Below are positions 12,120 through 23,996 of a stretch of 64,000 bases of DNA, piece by piece; position 1 is the stretch's first letter, and the number at the start of each line of letters is the position of its first letter. The notes below the pieces were generated by a model. That model made no database searches, had not been told where the DNA came from, and was given only the letters and a program-made list of their open reading frames with translations. The stretch covers positions 12,341,073 to 12,405,072 of the forward strand of contig OW203767.1 of NCBI GenBank assembly GCA_934045905.1, given 5' to 3'. The translations under genes were made by a program, and so were the position numbers. The stretch comes from Leuctra nigra. Its lineage: Eukaryota > Arthropoda > Insecta > Plecoptera > Leuctridae.

Positions 12120-13670
12120 TGAGTTATCGTGACAATGACTAGATATTTTGGAAGGAGTTACACAAATATTTTATCTGTGGATAATTTATATCTACCAATT
12201 TGGTTAATTAAATTAATTGAGTTATTTGCCTATCAATTACATGATATAGCGGCTTTGACAGGATCCGCCATATTGTATTATAAGTTAGAGTGTAATCGAT
12301 TGAAATTAGTGGAGTAAACAGTGTGACTGTTTGATAGGAGGGTGAGAATTCGAAGCCGAATTCGATTTTCATCGCTCCAATTTCATTTCTTGACAAATCT
12401 GTGTTTGAGAGTCAAAATGCCCTAGATATAGGTGGGCCAATGACCATATAAATGTATCAAATAAAAAGGTACAAAATTTTACTATTGGCCGATTTTAATA
12501 ATGTTATTTCACTTCAATTGGAAAAGTCACATTTTTGAGGTAGAAAATAGATTATTAAGTTTAAGAGAAAATAAGGAAAAATATATGCTATACCTACAAA
12601 GATTGTTTTTATTTCGTTTTACCACTTGCAAAAATTGTCTCATTGACTCTTCGCTTTTAAACACATTTTTCCCTCTGTTGTAATAGTTAGAATGTAGGCA
12701 ATAACAATCTGCTAGCAATTGGTCAGCTATAAATATTAATTACATATTTTAAAATGATCAGGATTACTCATTACAATCACTTAAAATTATTTATTGGTAG
12801 GTCACACATACAATGAATATCTACAATCATTTGACAAATCTAACTTATTGGTAAAACGTGATGTAACCACGAACACAAGTAAATGTAACTTGTCATGATA
12901 ATTAGAAATTAACACACATTTTTACTAACTAATTTGATTTTTTCATAAGTTGTACACCTATACATTAACTCAGACTCAATGGCATGCCAAGCGTTGCATC
13001 ATCATCTTAAAAACCCGTTACAATTTCATACAATTGAGTGTATTCTGATTATTATGTTTTTGTAACAAAATTATGATATTTAACAAATAAAAGTATACAA
13101 TACTTACAACGATGCTTATAAAATATAAAATAAAATAATCATAATTTAAAGTTGATACTGGTATAATGGAAAATAAATAAATGATGAGGTGGAATTATGA
13201 TTCTACGCGTAATTCACTAAAACACTTTCGGAAGAAGAATTTTACATTAGATCAGACCGAATGACAACAACAGTAAACAAATTTGTCAAACCATTCTTAT
13301 CTAAAGCCTAATTCAATAACAAAAATTTGAGAGAATCTCAAATGAAAGTGGAACAACAAGCAGCTTTTCCCTTCTCTGAAGAATTTTGTTTATCAAACGA
13401 AGCTACATCAAGTTTATAAAAAGTCGTTAATACGAAACAACAGCAGATTTGAAGCTCACAGACGAAAGTTTCTGAATCGTCTTAATCAATTAAGTAGTTT
13501 TGTCTTATTATGAATGATAGCGATCTGAAGAAATTAGTTGAGTGATAAATAAAATATATAAAAGTCAATTCACGAAGTGGAAAATATACATATGTCCACG
13601 GTATAACTATTCTTCTCGACGATGAATATGTATTGTGATGATGACTTGATGGCAGTCTTATATAGTGTTT
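12120..13670. other. Region between the receptor and the 371-aa Osiris gene
   Basis: About 1.5 kb of AT-rich DNA holding the receptor's upstream flank and the 3' flank of the Osiris gene that ends at 13676. A minus-strand AATAAA lies near 12788-12794. If used by the Osiris gene it would give a 3' UTR of roughly 0.9 kb. No other gene is recognised. Confidence 0.4.
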
Positions 13671-13675
13671 GCTCC

Positions 13676-16600
13676 TCAATACTGCTTGTATCCCTGATAC
13701 GCCAGCTGTTGGGCGTCGTAGGCGTCGGACGGCGGTGAGTCGGGGTCCCGGAAAGCGACGGAGCCGTGGTTCGTCGACGGCTTGGCGTCGGCGTCGCGAC
13801 CGTAGCCGTTGTAGTAGTTGCTGTGGGTCTTCGCGGGTCCGTTGAATCCGCTGGAACGAGAGAGCAGCTTATTAGTTGGGATGTTCTGGACGTCAACAAC
13901 CACAGGAGGTATGAGAATGGGATGAAAACCACCATTAAAATAAGGTAATGGATTATTTTATGAGTGTTTATAACGTTGAATTAATCGAGGACGGACCTCT
14001 AGAGTGTACGACCTGCGGCCCTATTCTAGAACTTTTAAATTCCCAATTCCACTAGAATTCAATTCCATACAATGTTAATCCTTATGGCCGTGACTGAATT
14101 CCATCAGAATGGAATTGGAAAATTGTTCTAGAATAGACCTCCAGGGCCCTATTATATAACTTTAAAATTCCCGATTCTGCTGGAATCCGATTCACGGCCA
14201 TATAGATTAACATTGCACATAATCGGATTCCATCAGAATTAGGAATTGTAAAGTTATAGAATAGGGCCCCATTACGCTACTGCTGGAGGGCCTCTAAAAT
14301 GGAATGTTTTTTTTGGAATTTTTAATCAAGACGAAATGAATTTGTAGATGGTATTTTTTGACTCATGTAAAATTGTCCTAGACATGGTCTTAATTTCTGG
14401 AGATGATGAGGTGTGAACTGAACGTGATCGCTGGTAATTGAAACAGAAAGTGTGCCAGTGTGTCTTCAGTGTTCTTATCACTGGCCGAGGTTCGAGAGAC
14501 ACATATTTGAATAATGCAATCGCTTCGCTCAAGGGAAGGTGAAGATTTCACTCGATCTATTTTAACAGTTGATTGCAACTCGTAGGCGTTTTTATCGGCT
14601 CCATGAATCAGATTATAATGGAGTAAGTGGACTACAAAGTGATATGCAGATTACTTTCACATTGGAAGCTGACGCACATGTATCACGAGAAAAGGGATAT
14701 ATCCATACAAAAAGCTAGTTGTATATCGCTTTAGAGTTCTACTTAAAGCTTACTTAGAGTAGGCTCTACTTAAAGCTCAAAATCTCAGCCAAATGTTTAC
14801 CAATCATACACGTTGTATGTTATCCACTTTTATGTATTTACATTGCTTTTAGGTGTATGTTATCCACTTTGTATCCACTTTTGCTTTTTACTAATTTAAA
14901 TATGTGCTCCAGCTATATAGTAACTATTGTCACGAAAACAACTTTTTAATTCAAGTAAATTTTGTGTGCGTGTGTTTGTTGCTTATCGCATTCTAAATAG
15001 TTTTAACGTGCAAACCCATATATCTGGGTAGAATAGGAAAAGTGATCGATGCATCAAACAAATTTTGATGACATTTATAATCCATACACGTTCATAGTCA
15101 TTCACTGAGCTTTGTCAAGTTGCCAGATAAATGTAAGACACATTCAAAGAATGCATGCATTTCATATCCGGTAAGTGGAAGTTACTGTACTCTTTAGAAT
15201 AAGTGTAAAGATTTGCAGAAATTTTAAATACATATAATTAACACTAGGAAAACGCTCAGTGTAACGCGTTGATGAGCGAGCACAGAACATGCAACATCCC
15301 CATAGTAACGATGCACGACACGGCACAAGACGATTTTCTCTGCAAATTTCAATCTCCATAATACTCTGGATGAATAACAGATCCATTGTGTCGTGAAGTC
15401 TTACCTACATACCTTCTCGAGAAATCTCTTGTGACATCCCATACTAAACTCGTAAAATTACAATTATTACTTTGATTGGGCTTACAATAATATGTAAAAT
15501 TTAATATTAAGTTGGTCTTGATCATTATGCAAAATTTGAACTTAATGTGAACATTTTTATTGTCGACCAATCAGAAGACATTATTTAAACTTAAACCAAG
15601 TAGATGATTTGGCCTTCGTACTGCATCCGATTTTATGCGCTAGTTTAAAAATGCTTTCATTTTACTGTACATTGTGGATAGCTTGGCTGCTCTACAGGCC
15701 TTGCCTTGGAACAGAAGCTTAAAGAAGGCAGGGATGACAATTTAGTATACATTTTTCAAGATTATGGAATAAAATGACCTAAAAATGACAAAACTTTTGA
15801 AAATAACGACAGATCAGACTGAAAATTGGCAAAAATATCTAAAATGTTGGTACCAATGACCACGCGAAGTTTTAAGTTGATCGGTCATACGGTTCTAGTT
15901 TAAATGTCAAAAATCACATGAAAAATGGTTTTAAATTTGAACCAATAGGAGGATTTGGCTGAAAATTTTTATGATTGGGTACAATGTTGGTTGCAATGTT
16001 TTTGCTAAATTTCAAATTGATCGAAGTAACCAATCGAAAGATAATTTTTTTTAAATTTGAACCAATCACGAGAGCCCGTTCAAAAACGATCCCAGGGACC
16101 GCATAGAGTACGTTAGTATGTGTACAAAATTTCAGATCGATTGCTTGAGCGGTTAGACCTGGGCTGTGACCACAAAAAAAAACAAAAAAAAAACAAACAC
16201 ACAGAGAAAGTGCCATAAGAGTACCGTGGTGACGCTCGCTACGCTCGCTCAATTAGGTCTGTTTTTGCCCGTATTTTGTAAGATTAGTAAAATATGAATT
16301 AGGAATTAAAATTTAGACTGTGATAAACACCCCGACTGTGATTTAAACCCGTTCTGGAATACGTGCACACATGACCCTTATTCTATAACGAAAACGAAAT
16401 CATTTCGATCTGAAATCATTTCCTATCAATGCTATACTTATGGCCGTGAAATGGATTCATACCGAAATGATTTCGTTTTTGTTATAGAATTGGGGGGTCT
16501 TCCTACTTGAGTTGTGTTATCTACCTGGCATAATAGTTGCCCCCATGGAGGCCGACTCCCCCCGGCGAGTACTGATGCAAGGGCGTGTTGTAATAGTTGG

Positions 16601-19600
16601 TGCCCCCGTAGCTGCCGAGTCCCGCGCCGTTGCAGAGCCGGAAGAAGCCGATGATGCCGGGGATGGCGATGGCGAGGAAGCCGAGCAGCTTCTTGAACGA
16701 CGCCAGGCCGAGGATCAGCGGCAGGAAGAGCAGAAGTTTCAACTTGAACAGCTTCAGGATGATCAGCATCGGGATCAGCAGCTTCTTCAGCCGATAGCGA
16801 GCTGAAAGACATTCGAGAAAGTCAGTCAAGACGAGGGCTAGGACGTTAAGGACCTTTGAAACGTCCAAAAAGGCAGGCAAATAGTACCTTAAAACTATTA
16901 AAAAAGGACCACAAAATCCAGAAAAAGAACAAATGAAATTTTATGTTGTCTATAATATTCGTCAACATATCATTCGATTTATCGGTTTAGGAGTTGGACT
17001 TGGCACTAAAATGAACTTAAATTATTGTCAGAATGTGTCAATATATCAAGTGTCAATTGTTGTTGGCGCATCCAAATACTGGATGGAAATTTTATGAATT
17101 GTGTTCTAGACCAAAATTCATAAAATTGTTGTAACTTGCAACAAGCATTAAATATTGTTTTCCCCAAAAAACTTAAAAAAGGACAAAAAAGACCGTAAAA
17201 TAGCAAGAAAAGAACTGAATTCATAAAAAAGTGAGAAGAAAGCATTTTCAGGCAAAATGAAACACATATTTTTTAAATAAGGAACACATGAAACATATTT
17301 ATATATCATTTTTAGACGTGTCTGAACAAAAAACTAAAAAGGATATGTCATGTAATGACTAAAATAATCACTGTGTAATTTAAATAATAAAAAAGAACAA
17401 AGATGAAAAATAATTATAATAACAAAATCATGAGTTGTAAGACCCCATAACTGCCATAAATAAAAGCAACCAGTTACCCTGATACAAAGAAATCGGTTAT
17501 GCAGTTATTGCTTTACAATTAATTCAGGCCAATTAATTTTTTGATTTATTTTTACAAAATGTTTTGACTTATGGATGTCCGGTACTGTTTTTTCGTGAAT
17601 GTGGTAGAGAGTGAAAATGAGCACAATAATGACCCCATGGACAATGTCTGTAATACTTTTTTGAACTCGCTTAGCCGATTGGCAAAAACCACAAACCCAA
17701 GTTATATTCTTATGAAAAGCACGCAAAAGAATGATGCCTTACATGGTCCCATTTTCTCTATGAGACTAAATTTAAGACATTTTGGTATGACTAGGAAAAC
17801 GCTCAGTGTAACTCTTTGATGAGCGAGCACGGACACGCGCAACACCTCGAACCGAAATTATGTCTATCGAAAATATCATTAAAAGCCAATAATTCTTGAA
17901 ATTCGTCAGACTTGTAGGTATAAAAATCTCCAATTATTCCTAAAGTATTAGTCCCTTAATAACCATGCAAAGTTTTAGGTTGATTGATTGAACCTTTATG
18001 ATTAGAATGTTCCTTGTTAATATTCAAAAATCATAGGATCTATTTAAAAAATATACCTGGGACCACTCATGTGATATAAGTGTGTGTACTTACTTACACA
18101 ATATTAGACGATCTGTTGAACGGTCATATCAGTTTCATACGTTTGAAAGTTTCTGCTCTAACTACCTTGGAACTATAAATAGTCGAAGTAGCCGTGATCA
18201 ACATTTTTGAGTAATTTGACAGCCAACACGCAAAATGTCCGTAAAATGTCAATAACTTTTGGATTTAAAACAAATAAGTCTGAAAATTTTCAAAAATACA
18301 GATAATGTTGGTCTTAATGACCATGCAAAGTTTTAATTTGATCGGTCATACGGTTCTAGTTTAAATTTCAAAAATCATGTGAAAGATTTTTTTAAATTTT
18401 AACCAATGGGAGGATTTGGCTGAAACTTTGTATGATTGGGTACAATGTTGGTCGTAATGACTTGTCAAAATTTCAAATTGCTCGGAACAACCAATCAAAA
18501 GATATTTTTTTTAAAATTTGAACCAATCACATGAGCCCGTTCAAAAACGATCCCAGGGACCGCATAGATTACGTTAGTATATGTGCAAAATTTCAGTTCG
18601 ATTGCTTGAGCGGTTTAACCTGGGCAGTGCATGGCAAAAAAACAAACAAACGAAAAAACGAAAAAAACACACAGAGAAAGTACCATAAGAGTACCGTGGT
18701 GACGCTCGCTACGCTCGCTCAAAAAAGATCAACTCTGCATAAAGGTGCAGTGTGCAGGTTAGTTACTGTCCTCAAAAGCGTGGCCCTCTGCCCTTTAGCG
18801 AGCACCAAGTGCGTTGCAGAATGCATTTTACTTCCTTGTGAAGATCAACAATGAGATCAGCAGGGATTAATACAGCGTGGCAATGAACCTGATTTCTCTT
18901 CTCCAATCGACTGATTTCGACTGACTTTATGACGGCTCAACATGAAAAGATCTGACATAATTGGTGTTAACTCGCAATTATAAATCTCCAGTTAGTTTTA
19001 CCTAGTTCCAGTTCAAATATTAAATAAAATGGGGAGAAGTTAAAATACCGGTGAATCGTAGGAAGAATTGTGTTTAAAAGCTTTCCAAAATCACTTGATT
19101 TCATCCCTGATTTATAATGATCTTATCGATTGTAATATACTCTGATGAGGTCACAATCTAAAATGAAGCTTAAAAATAATAACTGTCTACGTGAAATATG
19201 TATGCAAAAAAGAGAAGGTACTTATGACTAAAATGCAAATTGCATACCATATGACACAGACGAAAAGTAGGCTCATCATTTAAACTGTACCTTCACCACA
19301 CGGAAACTAATCTGAAATGCACGCCAGCATGTCACCAACAGGTGAAAGATACGCGATGAGGAAGTGACGTCATATACTCACACTTCTTGCTGTCAGTCTT
19401 GTCTTCGAGGATGTCAACCTCGGAGGCGATCTCATCGATGAAGCGCGGCGAGTAGCGTCCATAATCGGTGATCTCGTCGGGGAACTGAACCTCGATGGCG
19501 TTCGATTTCAAGAATCGTTCGATCTTCCGCAGAGAGAACTTGAGGAATTGGTCCCATTCGGAATCGTCTGCCCTCGCTGACCCCGCGAACTCGAATGGTT

Positions 19601-20045
19601 CTTGGTGGAGGGTGCGGAGTTGCGTCGCAGGCATCTTTACGACCCTCGCGTTCTCGCCGAGAGGGTAGGTCTCCTTGTTGAAGAACTCCTCGAGAGAGGA
19701 GAGAGCTTGGGACTTGAAACACTCGGCGAGTTCCCCGTTCAGGCACATGGAGTTGACCTTGGCGAGATACGGGTCGGTGTCAGCGCCGGTACCGAAGCCG
19801 ATGAAGTCGAATAGACTCTTGTCGTTGCGTAGTCTTCGCCCCTCGACGTCGGGTCCGCTCGCCGCCGCCGAAACGCTATCGGACGTTCCATTATTCAAAA
19901 ATTTAAAAACGTTCGATGTATTTGAACTACTTGATGATTCGAATTTGACTCTACTTGCACTTTCTTCCGCCGACACTAGCGCCGCGATCAACAAAACAAC
20001 GGCCATTTTACAACACGACGCCATTTTGGCGTTAATGAAGCGCAT
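13676..20045 (-). CDS. Osiris-family (DUF1676) protein, complete
   Basis: Three coding exons: 20045-19382, 16801-16525 and 13850-13676 (stop). Junction phases are 1 and 2, both consistent, giving 371 aa. The ATG at 20045 is used; the in-frame GTG just upstream is not. A second ATG at residue 8 begins the better signal peptide (MASCCKMAVVLLIAALVSA). Cysteines at residues 101 and 109 make the CX7C pair. Exon 2 opens with a basic patch (RYRLKKLL) and then a long hydrophobic region (LKLLLFLPLILGL, LLGFLAIAIPGIIGF), the DUF1676 core, followed by a Gly/Tyr-rich stretch. Exon 3 ends in AQQLAYQGYKQY, which carries the Osiris AQxLAY motif. Intron 1 holds a Helitron-like copy; intron 2 holds another plus three MITEs. 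The role is expected in the endomembrane system of cuticle-secreting epidermis; I do not assign a paralogue number. Confidence 0.92.
14017..14136. mobile_element. MITE, GGCCCTATTCTA family, copy 1
   Basis: Imperfect inverted repeat of about 120 bp. The left arm is GGCCCTATTCTAGAACTTTT; the right arm ends AATTGTTCTAGAATAG. The centre reads TTATGGCCGTGA. It lies in intron 2 of the 371-aa Osiris gene, a few bases from copy 2. Confidence 0.7.
14144..14269. mobile_element. MITE, GGGCCCTATT family, copy 2
   Basis: Terminal inverted repeats GGGCCCTATTATATAACTTT and AAAGTTATAGAATAGGGCCC. The centre is the reverse complement of copy 1 (TCACGGCCATA), so the two copies sit head to head. Confidence 0.75.
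15244..16252 (-). mobile_element. Helitron-like non-autonomous element, copy 1
   Basis: About 1.0 kb repeat lying in intron 2 of the Osiris gene. Read on the minus strand it starts TTGAGCGAGCGTAGCGAGCG and ends with a hairpin (CGCTCA...TGAGCG) followed by TTTTCCTAG, then a T in the flank. A 3' hairpin close to a CTAG end and a following T is the Helitron pattern. TGAGCGAGC also occurs inverted near both ends, as in HINE/Helentron relatives. The 5' end lacks the canonical TC. Closest to copy 3 at 62.1 kb. Confidence 0.65.
16374..16499. mobile_element. MITE related to the 14-kb pair, copy 3
   Basis: Inverted arms ACCCTTATTCTATAACGAAA and TTTTTGTTATAGAATTGGGG surround the same TTATGGCCGTGA centre as copies 1 and 2. 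It begins only 25 bases inside intron 2, downstream of the donor at 16524. Confidence 0.72.
17791..18722 (-). mobile_element. Helitron-like non-autonomous element, copy 2
   Basis: Same family and orientation as the copy at 15.2 kb, more diverged in the middle. The CTAG end (17791-17794) is again followed by T on the minus strand. The GAGCGAGCGTAGCGAGCG start lies at the other end. It occupies intron 1 of the 371-aa Osiris gene. Confidence 0.65.
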
Positions 20046-20070
20046 CACACGTCTTATTGTTTGTTTATCT
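20046..20070 (-). other. 5' UTR part of Osiris exon 2, with splice acceptor
   Basis: A strong acceptor (nine T residues then CCAG, ending at 20071) lies 25 bases before the ATG at 20045. This implies a spliced leader exon upstream; see 21196-21287. Confidence 0.5.
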
Positions 20071-21195
20071 CTGGAAAAAAAAACGAGAACACCGTGTTAA
20101 ACTGATTAGCACATTCTGGATTCAAACGGAGAGCGAAGACTAGAAGCTTCGGATTGTTTTGTTGCTCGTCGGAAAGAAGTTAGAAAATGAAGTACCGTTA
20201 ATAAAGGATTGGTGCGGAGGTGAAACGGTAAACAGCTGGCTGGAACAGCTGATTATAGCTCGGCAAATCACACAAGGTAGTTAGTTGAGCGCTCTCGTCT
20301 TTACTGGTGTGAATGAAACTAGAGATGAGTTTGAGAAATTGATTCTACTTTACAATGAGTGAGCTAGAAAGTTATCTAGGAGTACGTGGTCGACGCACGT
20401 CAGCCTCTTCGCTTTAAGTCAAGATCATGTGGTCACTAATTTCACCTAGATTTCATTATTGACACGGAGTGATGCAACGACGGTCCAGTTAGTTTTATTT
20501 AATTGGGCGGAAATCATTTAATCGTTAGTTAAATATTTTTTAAAGACTTTATATAAAAAAAAATATTTCATTCAAATCTTTTTAACAATAATGTTGGGTA
20601 ATCAATTCAATCGTAAACCAATTTCCAATAAACATATTTTAAACATATTTTATATTTAATTAATTGCAAATGTAGGTATATGAATGTATAAATAATTAAT
20701 ATAGCAAAGGATATCATTTCCTTGCTACCGGCTAAACCATTTGCAGGAAATGAAAATGATGAATAAATGAACTCAATTCCTTCAAAGTTGTAAATTAAAG
20801 TTTAGTTTGGATAAAATATAGTAGAATTTTAATGAGAGTTGGCGAATAATTTGAATAGAAACTTACTTATTCACAAAATTTCGAAACAAGCTTCTATTGC
20901 AAAACGATGCCGTGTGAATAACAGTATTATTTTTCTTAAACCATCACATAAATATTTACTGTCTCTTTAGGTCAAACAAATATAAGAGGTCAAATCCCCT
21001 TCGAAATTATACAAATTTATTTTTTCTGCTAGTTTCTGTTCAAACATTAAACTTTCTTGCTGCAAAACATCAATATTAGTAAAATTCATAAAATCTAAGC
21101 TTTCAAGTAATTTCTTTCGGAACAAACAAAAAATTACAGCAAATAGTTTTTATTTGAAATCATCCAACTATGATCAAATATAACGTCTGACTCAC

Positions 21196-21287
21196 CTATT
21201 ATCTCCTAACTGCTGTAGGAGTAGATCCACAAAATCCACACAATCCACAAACTCCGGTCTTCTTCTCTTGAGATCACAATTGATTCT
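21196..21287 (-). other. Candidate noncoding first exon of the 371-aa Osiris gene
   Basis: On the minus strand an initiator-like TTCAGA (A at 21287) begins a 92-base segment with no ATG. It ends in AATAG/GTGAGT at 21196/21195. Joining to the acceptor at 20071 removes an intron of about 1.1 kb. This is inferred from signals only. Confidence 0.4.
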
Positions 21288-21313
21288 GAAGTCACTAAAT
21301 TATTATCAAACCT

Positions 21314-21321
21314 CTATATAC
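21314..21321 (-). promoter_or_regulatory. TATA box for the candidate first exon
   Basis: GTATATAG on the minus strand, with its first T 33 bases upstream of the initiator-like A at 21287, the usual metazoan spacing. Confidence 0.4.
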
Positions 21322-21539
21322 TTGGTCAAGTCCTGGTTCTACGAAATCACTATAATGTTACTAAACACTGCAGGGTGGGAGGTTGGGTTAAAACATGGGT
21401 TAGGTAAGACAAGAAATTGTACAACGGGAATACCCACTACATTATTCAAAGGGGAAATTATACTTTCTTATTACGAACAAGTGAAAGTTCCGAGCCCTAA
21501 AGTCCGGTCAGTTACATTGAACTTGTGGTACCTATAGTC

Positions 21540-23420
21540 TGGTTGTTCGTGTTGATGTTGTCATAGAAAGCGGAAGTGTGTGGGGGTGGAGGTGGATATC
21601 TTGTGGTGGAAGGAGTCTAGTTTGTTTATATTCGGTGAGTTCATCAGATATGACACATCAGGGAAAGTGAAGCGAATGGAACAATGATTTGTTAAGTGAG
21701 TATTTCTAGATGCAGATGCAGATTTAAAGTGCTTTTCGTGATTCGCTGGATTTCTCTACACACGCTGTGTTGTGTTGATTCTCAAATGAAAATGAAAACA
21801 CTTTTGTTTTGATTCTCTTTGGAATGAGAAAAAGTATTGTTACACAGTTAAATACGTGTATAACTTAATTTCTTATGTTGTGTTTCAACTCCGAAACTTG
21901 AATTTGTCCAGAAATATAGAAAAACGATTTTTTTAATAATGCTTGAGAGTACGATTGTTCTATTTTGTTCAAAGATTAATTTATATTTAAGTTATATGTA
22001 AATAATACCTGTGTATATACTACTTTTTATATATTTGTTTAATTATTTATTATTTACTAGGTTTGTGATACATATTTCATTTTACCTTTATTCAAAACTG
22101 GGACGCATTTTCTCTCAGAACATTTTTTTTCCAATTTCAAGTTTAGACAGTCTAATATATGGATCACACTTATAGATTTTTTTACACAATGTAATAATAT
22201 CATGTGGTATAATTACAGCTACATGGGAACAAAATTCAATAAAGCGTGAAGCGCGAATTGATTATAATTATTAAAATTATTTTCATATTGTCACCGAGCC
22301 AAAAATTTGTAATCAGAAAGCAATGATACAATTTTTTAAATAAAAATAAAAAAATAAAAATGACTGAGAAACTGGTACCAAGTATGGAAATCTAACAAAT
22401 CCTTCTGTATTCATTCAAATATTTACATAAAAGTATATGATTTTTAATTTTTATGAATTCTATATTATAAACACTTATAAAAAATTTATTAACGTTCAAT
22501 CTGGGTCCACATAGAGCGTTTTTCCGCTTTGTTTTTTTTCTTTTACAATCACAATGCCGCCACGCTGCAAAATCTTCATTGAGGATTACTACATCAAGAA
22601 GACGGTGTCTGGACATGTTTACAAAGTGATTCGTTCTTAGAATGGAAAGTTATTAATCGGAATTCTTTCTTCTGATGTGCTCAGCTATTATGGCAGGGAA
22701 TTCCCGAAGCTTCAAATGCTCAGAACTCAAAGTGATTGCTCTACGTTTTGTTGTGGAGATTCCGTTACATAATTACATAACTTGTAATTCGCGTAAAAAA
22801 CCCAGTTCAATGAATAAACTAACTGATATGGAGTTGGGAATTTGAATTTGCAACGTTTAGGTTGTTGGACTGACCTAATTATTGTTAAATAATTGTTCAC
22901 GTTCATTTAATTCCATTTATTAAAAATATACACACAAACACTTCAAAAAATAAATATTCATTCTCACTGCACAAACATTCTAATAAATACACTGAAACTA
23001 CATAAATAATTTAATAAATATCTAATAAAAACAGAACTATAAACATTTGATCTAAATTCGCTTTACAATGGTATTAAAAAAAATTAAATAAAATAGAAAT
23101 ATTTTTTATCATTTGCAAATTTACCTGAATTGTTTATATTTTGGACACTGACATGCTAAATGTTTATTCGGATTTAAGTTATATATAAAATCGAATGAAA
23201 CATGACTACAATTTTTCCTATCAAAATGCTGCCTATTGCCGCATGTATGAAGGAATTGTTAAACATTTGGTTTTTGGCTTCAAATCGTCACAAAATCCAA
23301 TAAAAACCATCCGAATCTTGAATTACCATTCAAAATTGTCACAAACTACTGTTTGATCAAAGCTCATTGTAAAGTTTCAACGACGAAATTATATAATTTC
23401 ACTTCCTTTTGGTTGATAGT
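21540..23420. other. Intergenic DNA, no gene recognised
   Basis: AT-rich, with simple A/T-rich words near 22.9-23.1 kb. A minus-strand AATAAA near 23428 may serve the gene ending at 23997. Confidence 0.4.
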
Positions 23421-23996
23421 TTGGAATTTTATTTACCTAAATCCATACTAGATTATTCTGTCCTTGGTACTGACGAATGTAGTGGGTTCCTAAATAAACC
23501 CAATTGAAGTCAAGTCTGTTATTTTAATTAATATGATGAAATTGCATGAAGTGGAGCTCAATTAAAATATTTACCGCGGAATATTACGACAGTACGGATA
23601 CGAACGGCCGACGAAGCCAACTGACAAGAACGTATACGCCAATGGATTGATTGACCATTTTTCCAGAACACACACGAATATAAAGTTTCAAAGAATCATT
23701 TTGATCCTGTTCAATGATAATATCTAAATTGATACTTGGTATTTAATTATGTTTTTAAAAAAGAGCATGAGGGATGATTTATATTCCAGCTGTAAAACAC
23801 AAGCGGGTTGAATTTCTCTTCAAAATTGAAATAATCTCAGACTAGTTTCACTGTTTTGAATTTAGTATTTTCAAAGAATTTAATTGTTGACTTCTGAGCA
23901 CCTTCAACACCATTACTTCAACACTTCCAGGATAAAATCATTCTAAAAGTTATTCCATCAACAGCAAATTCCCCATAATTGAAGTTCATTTGATCA

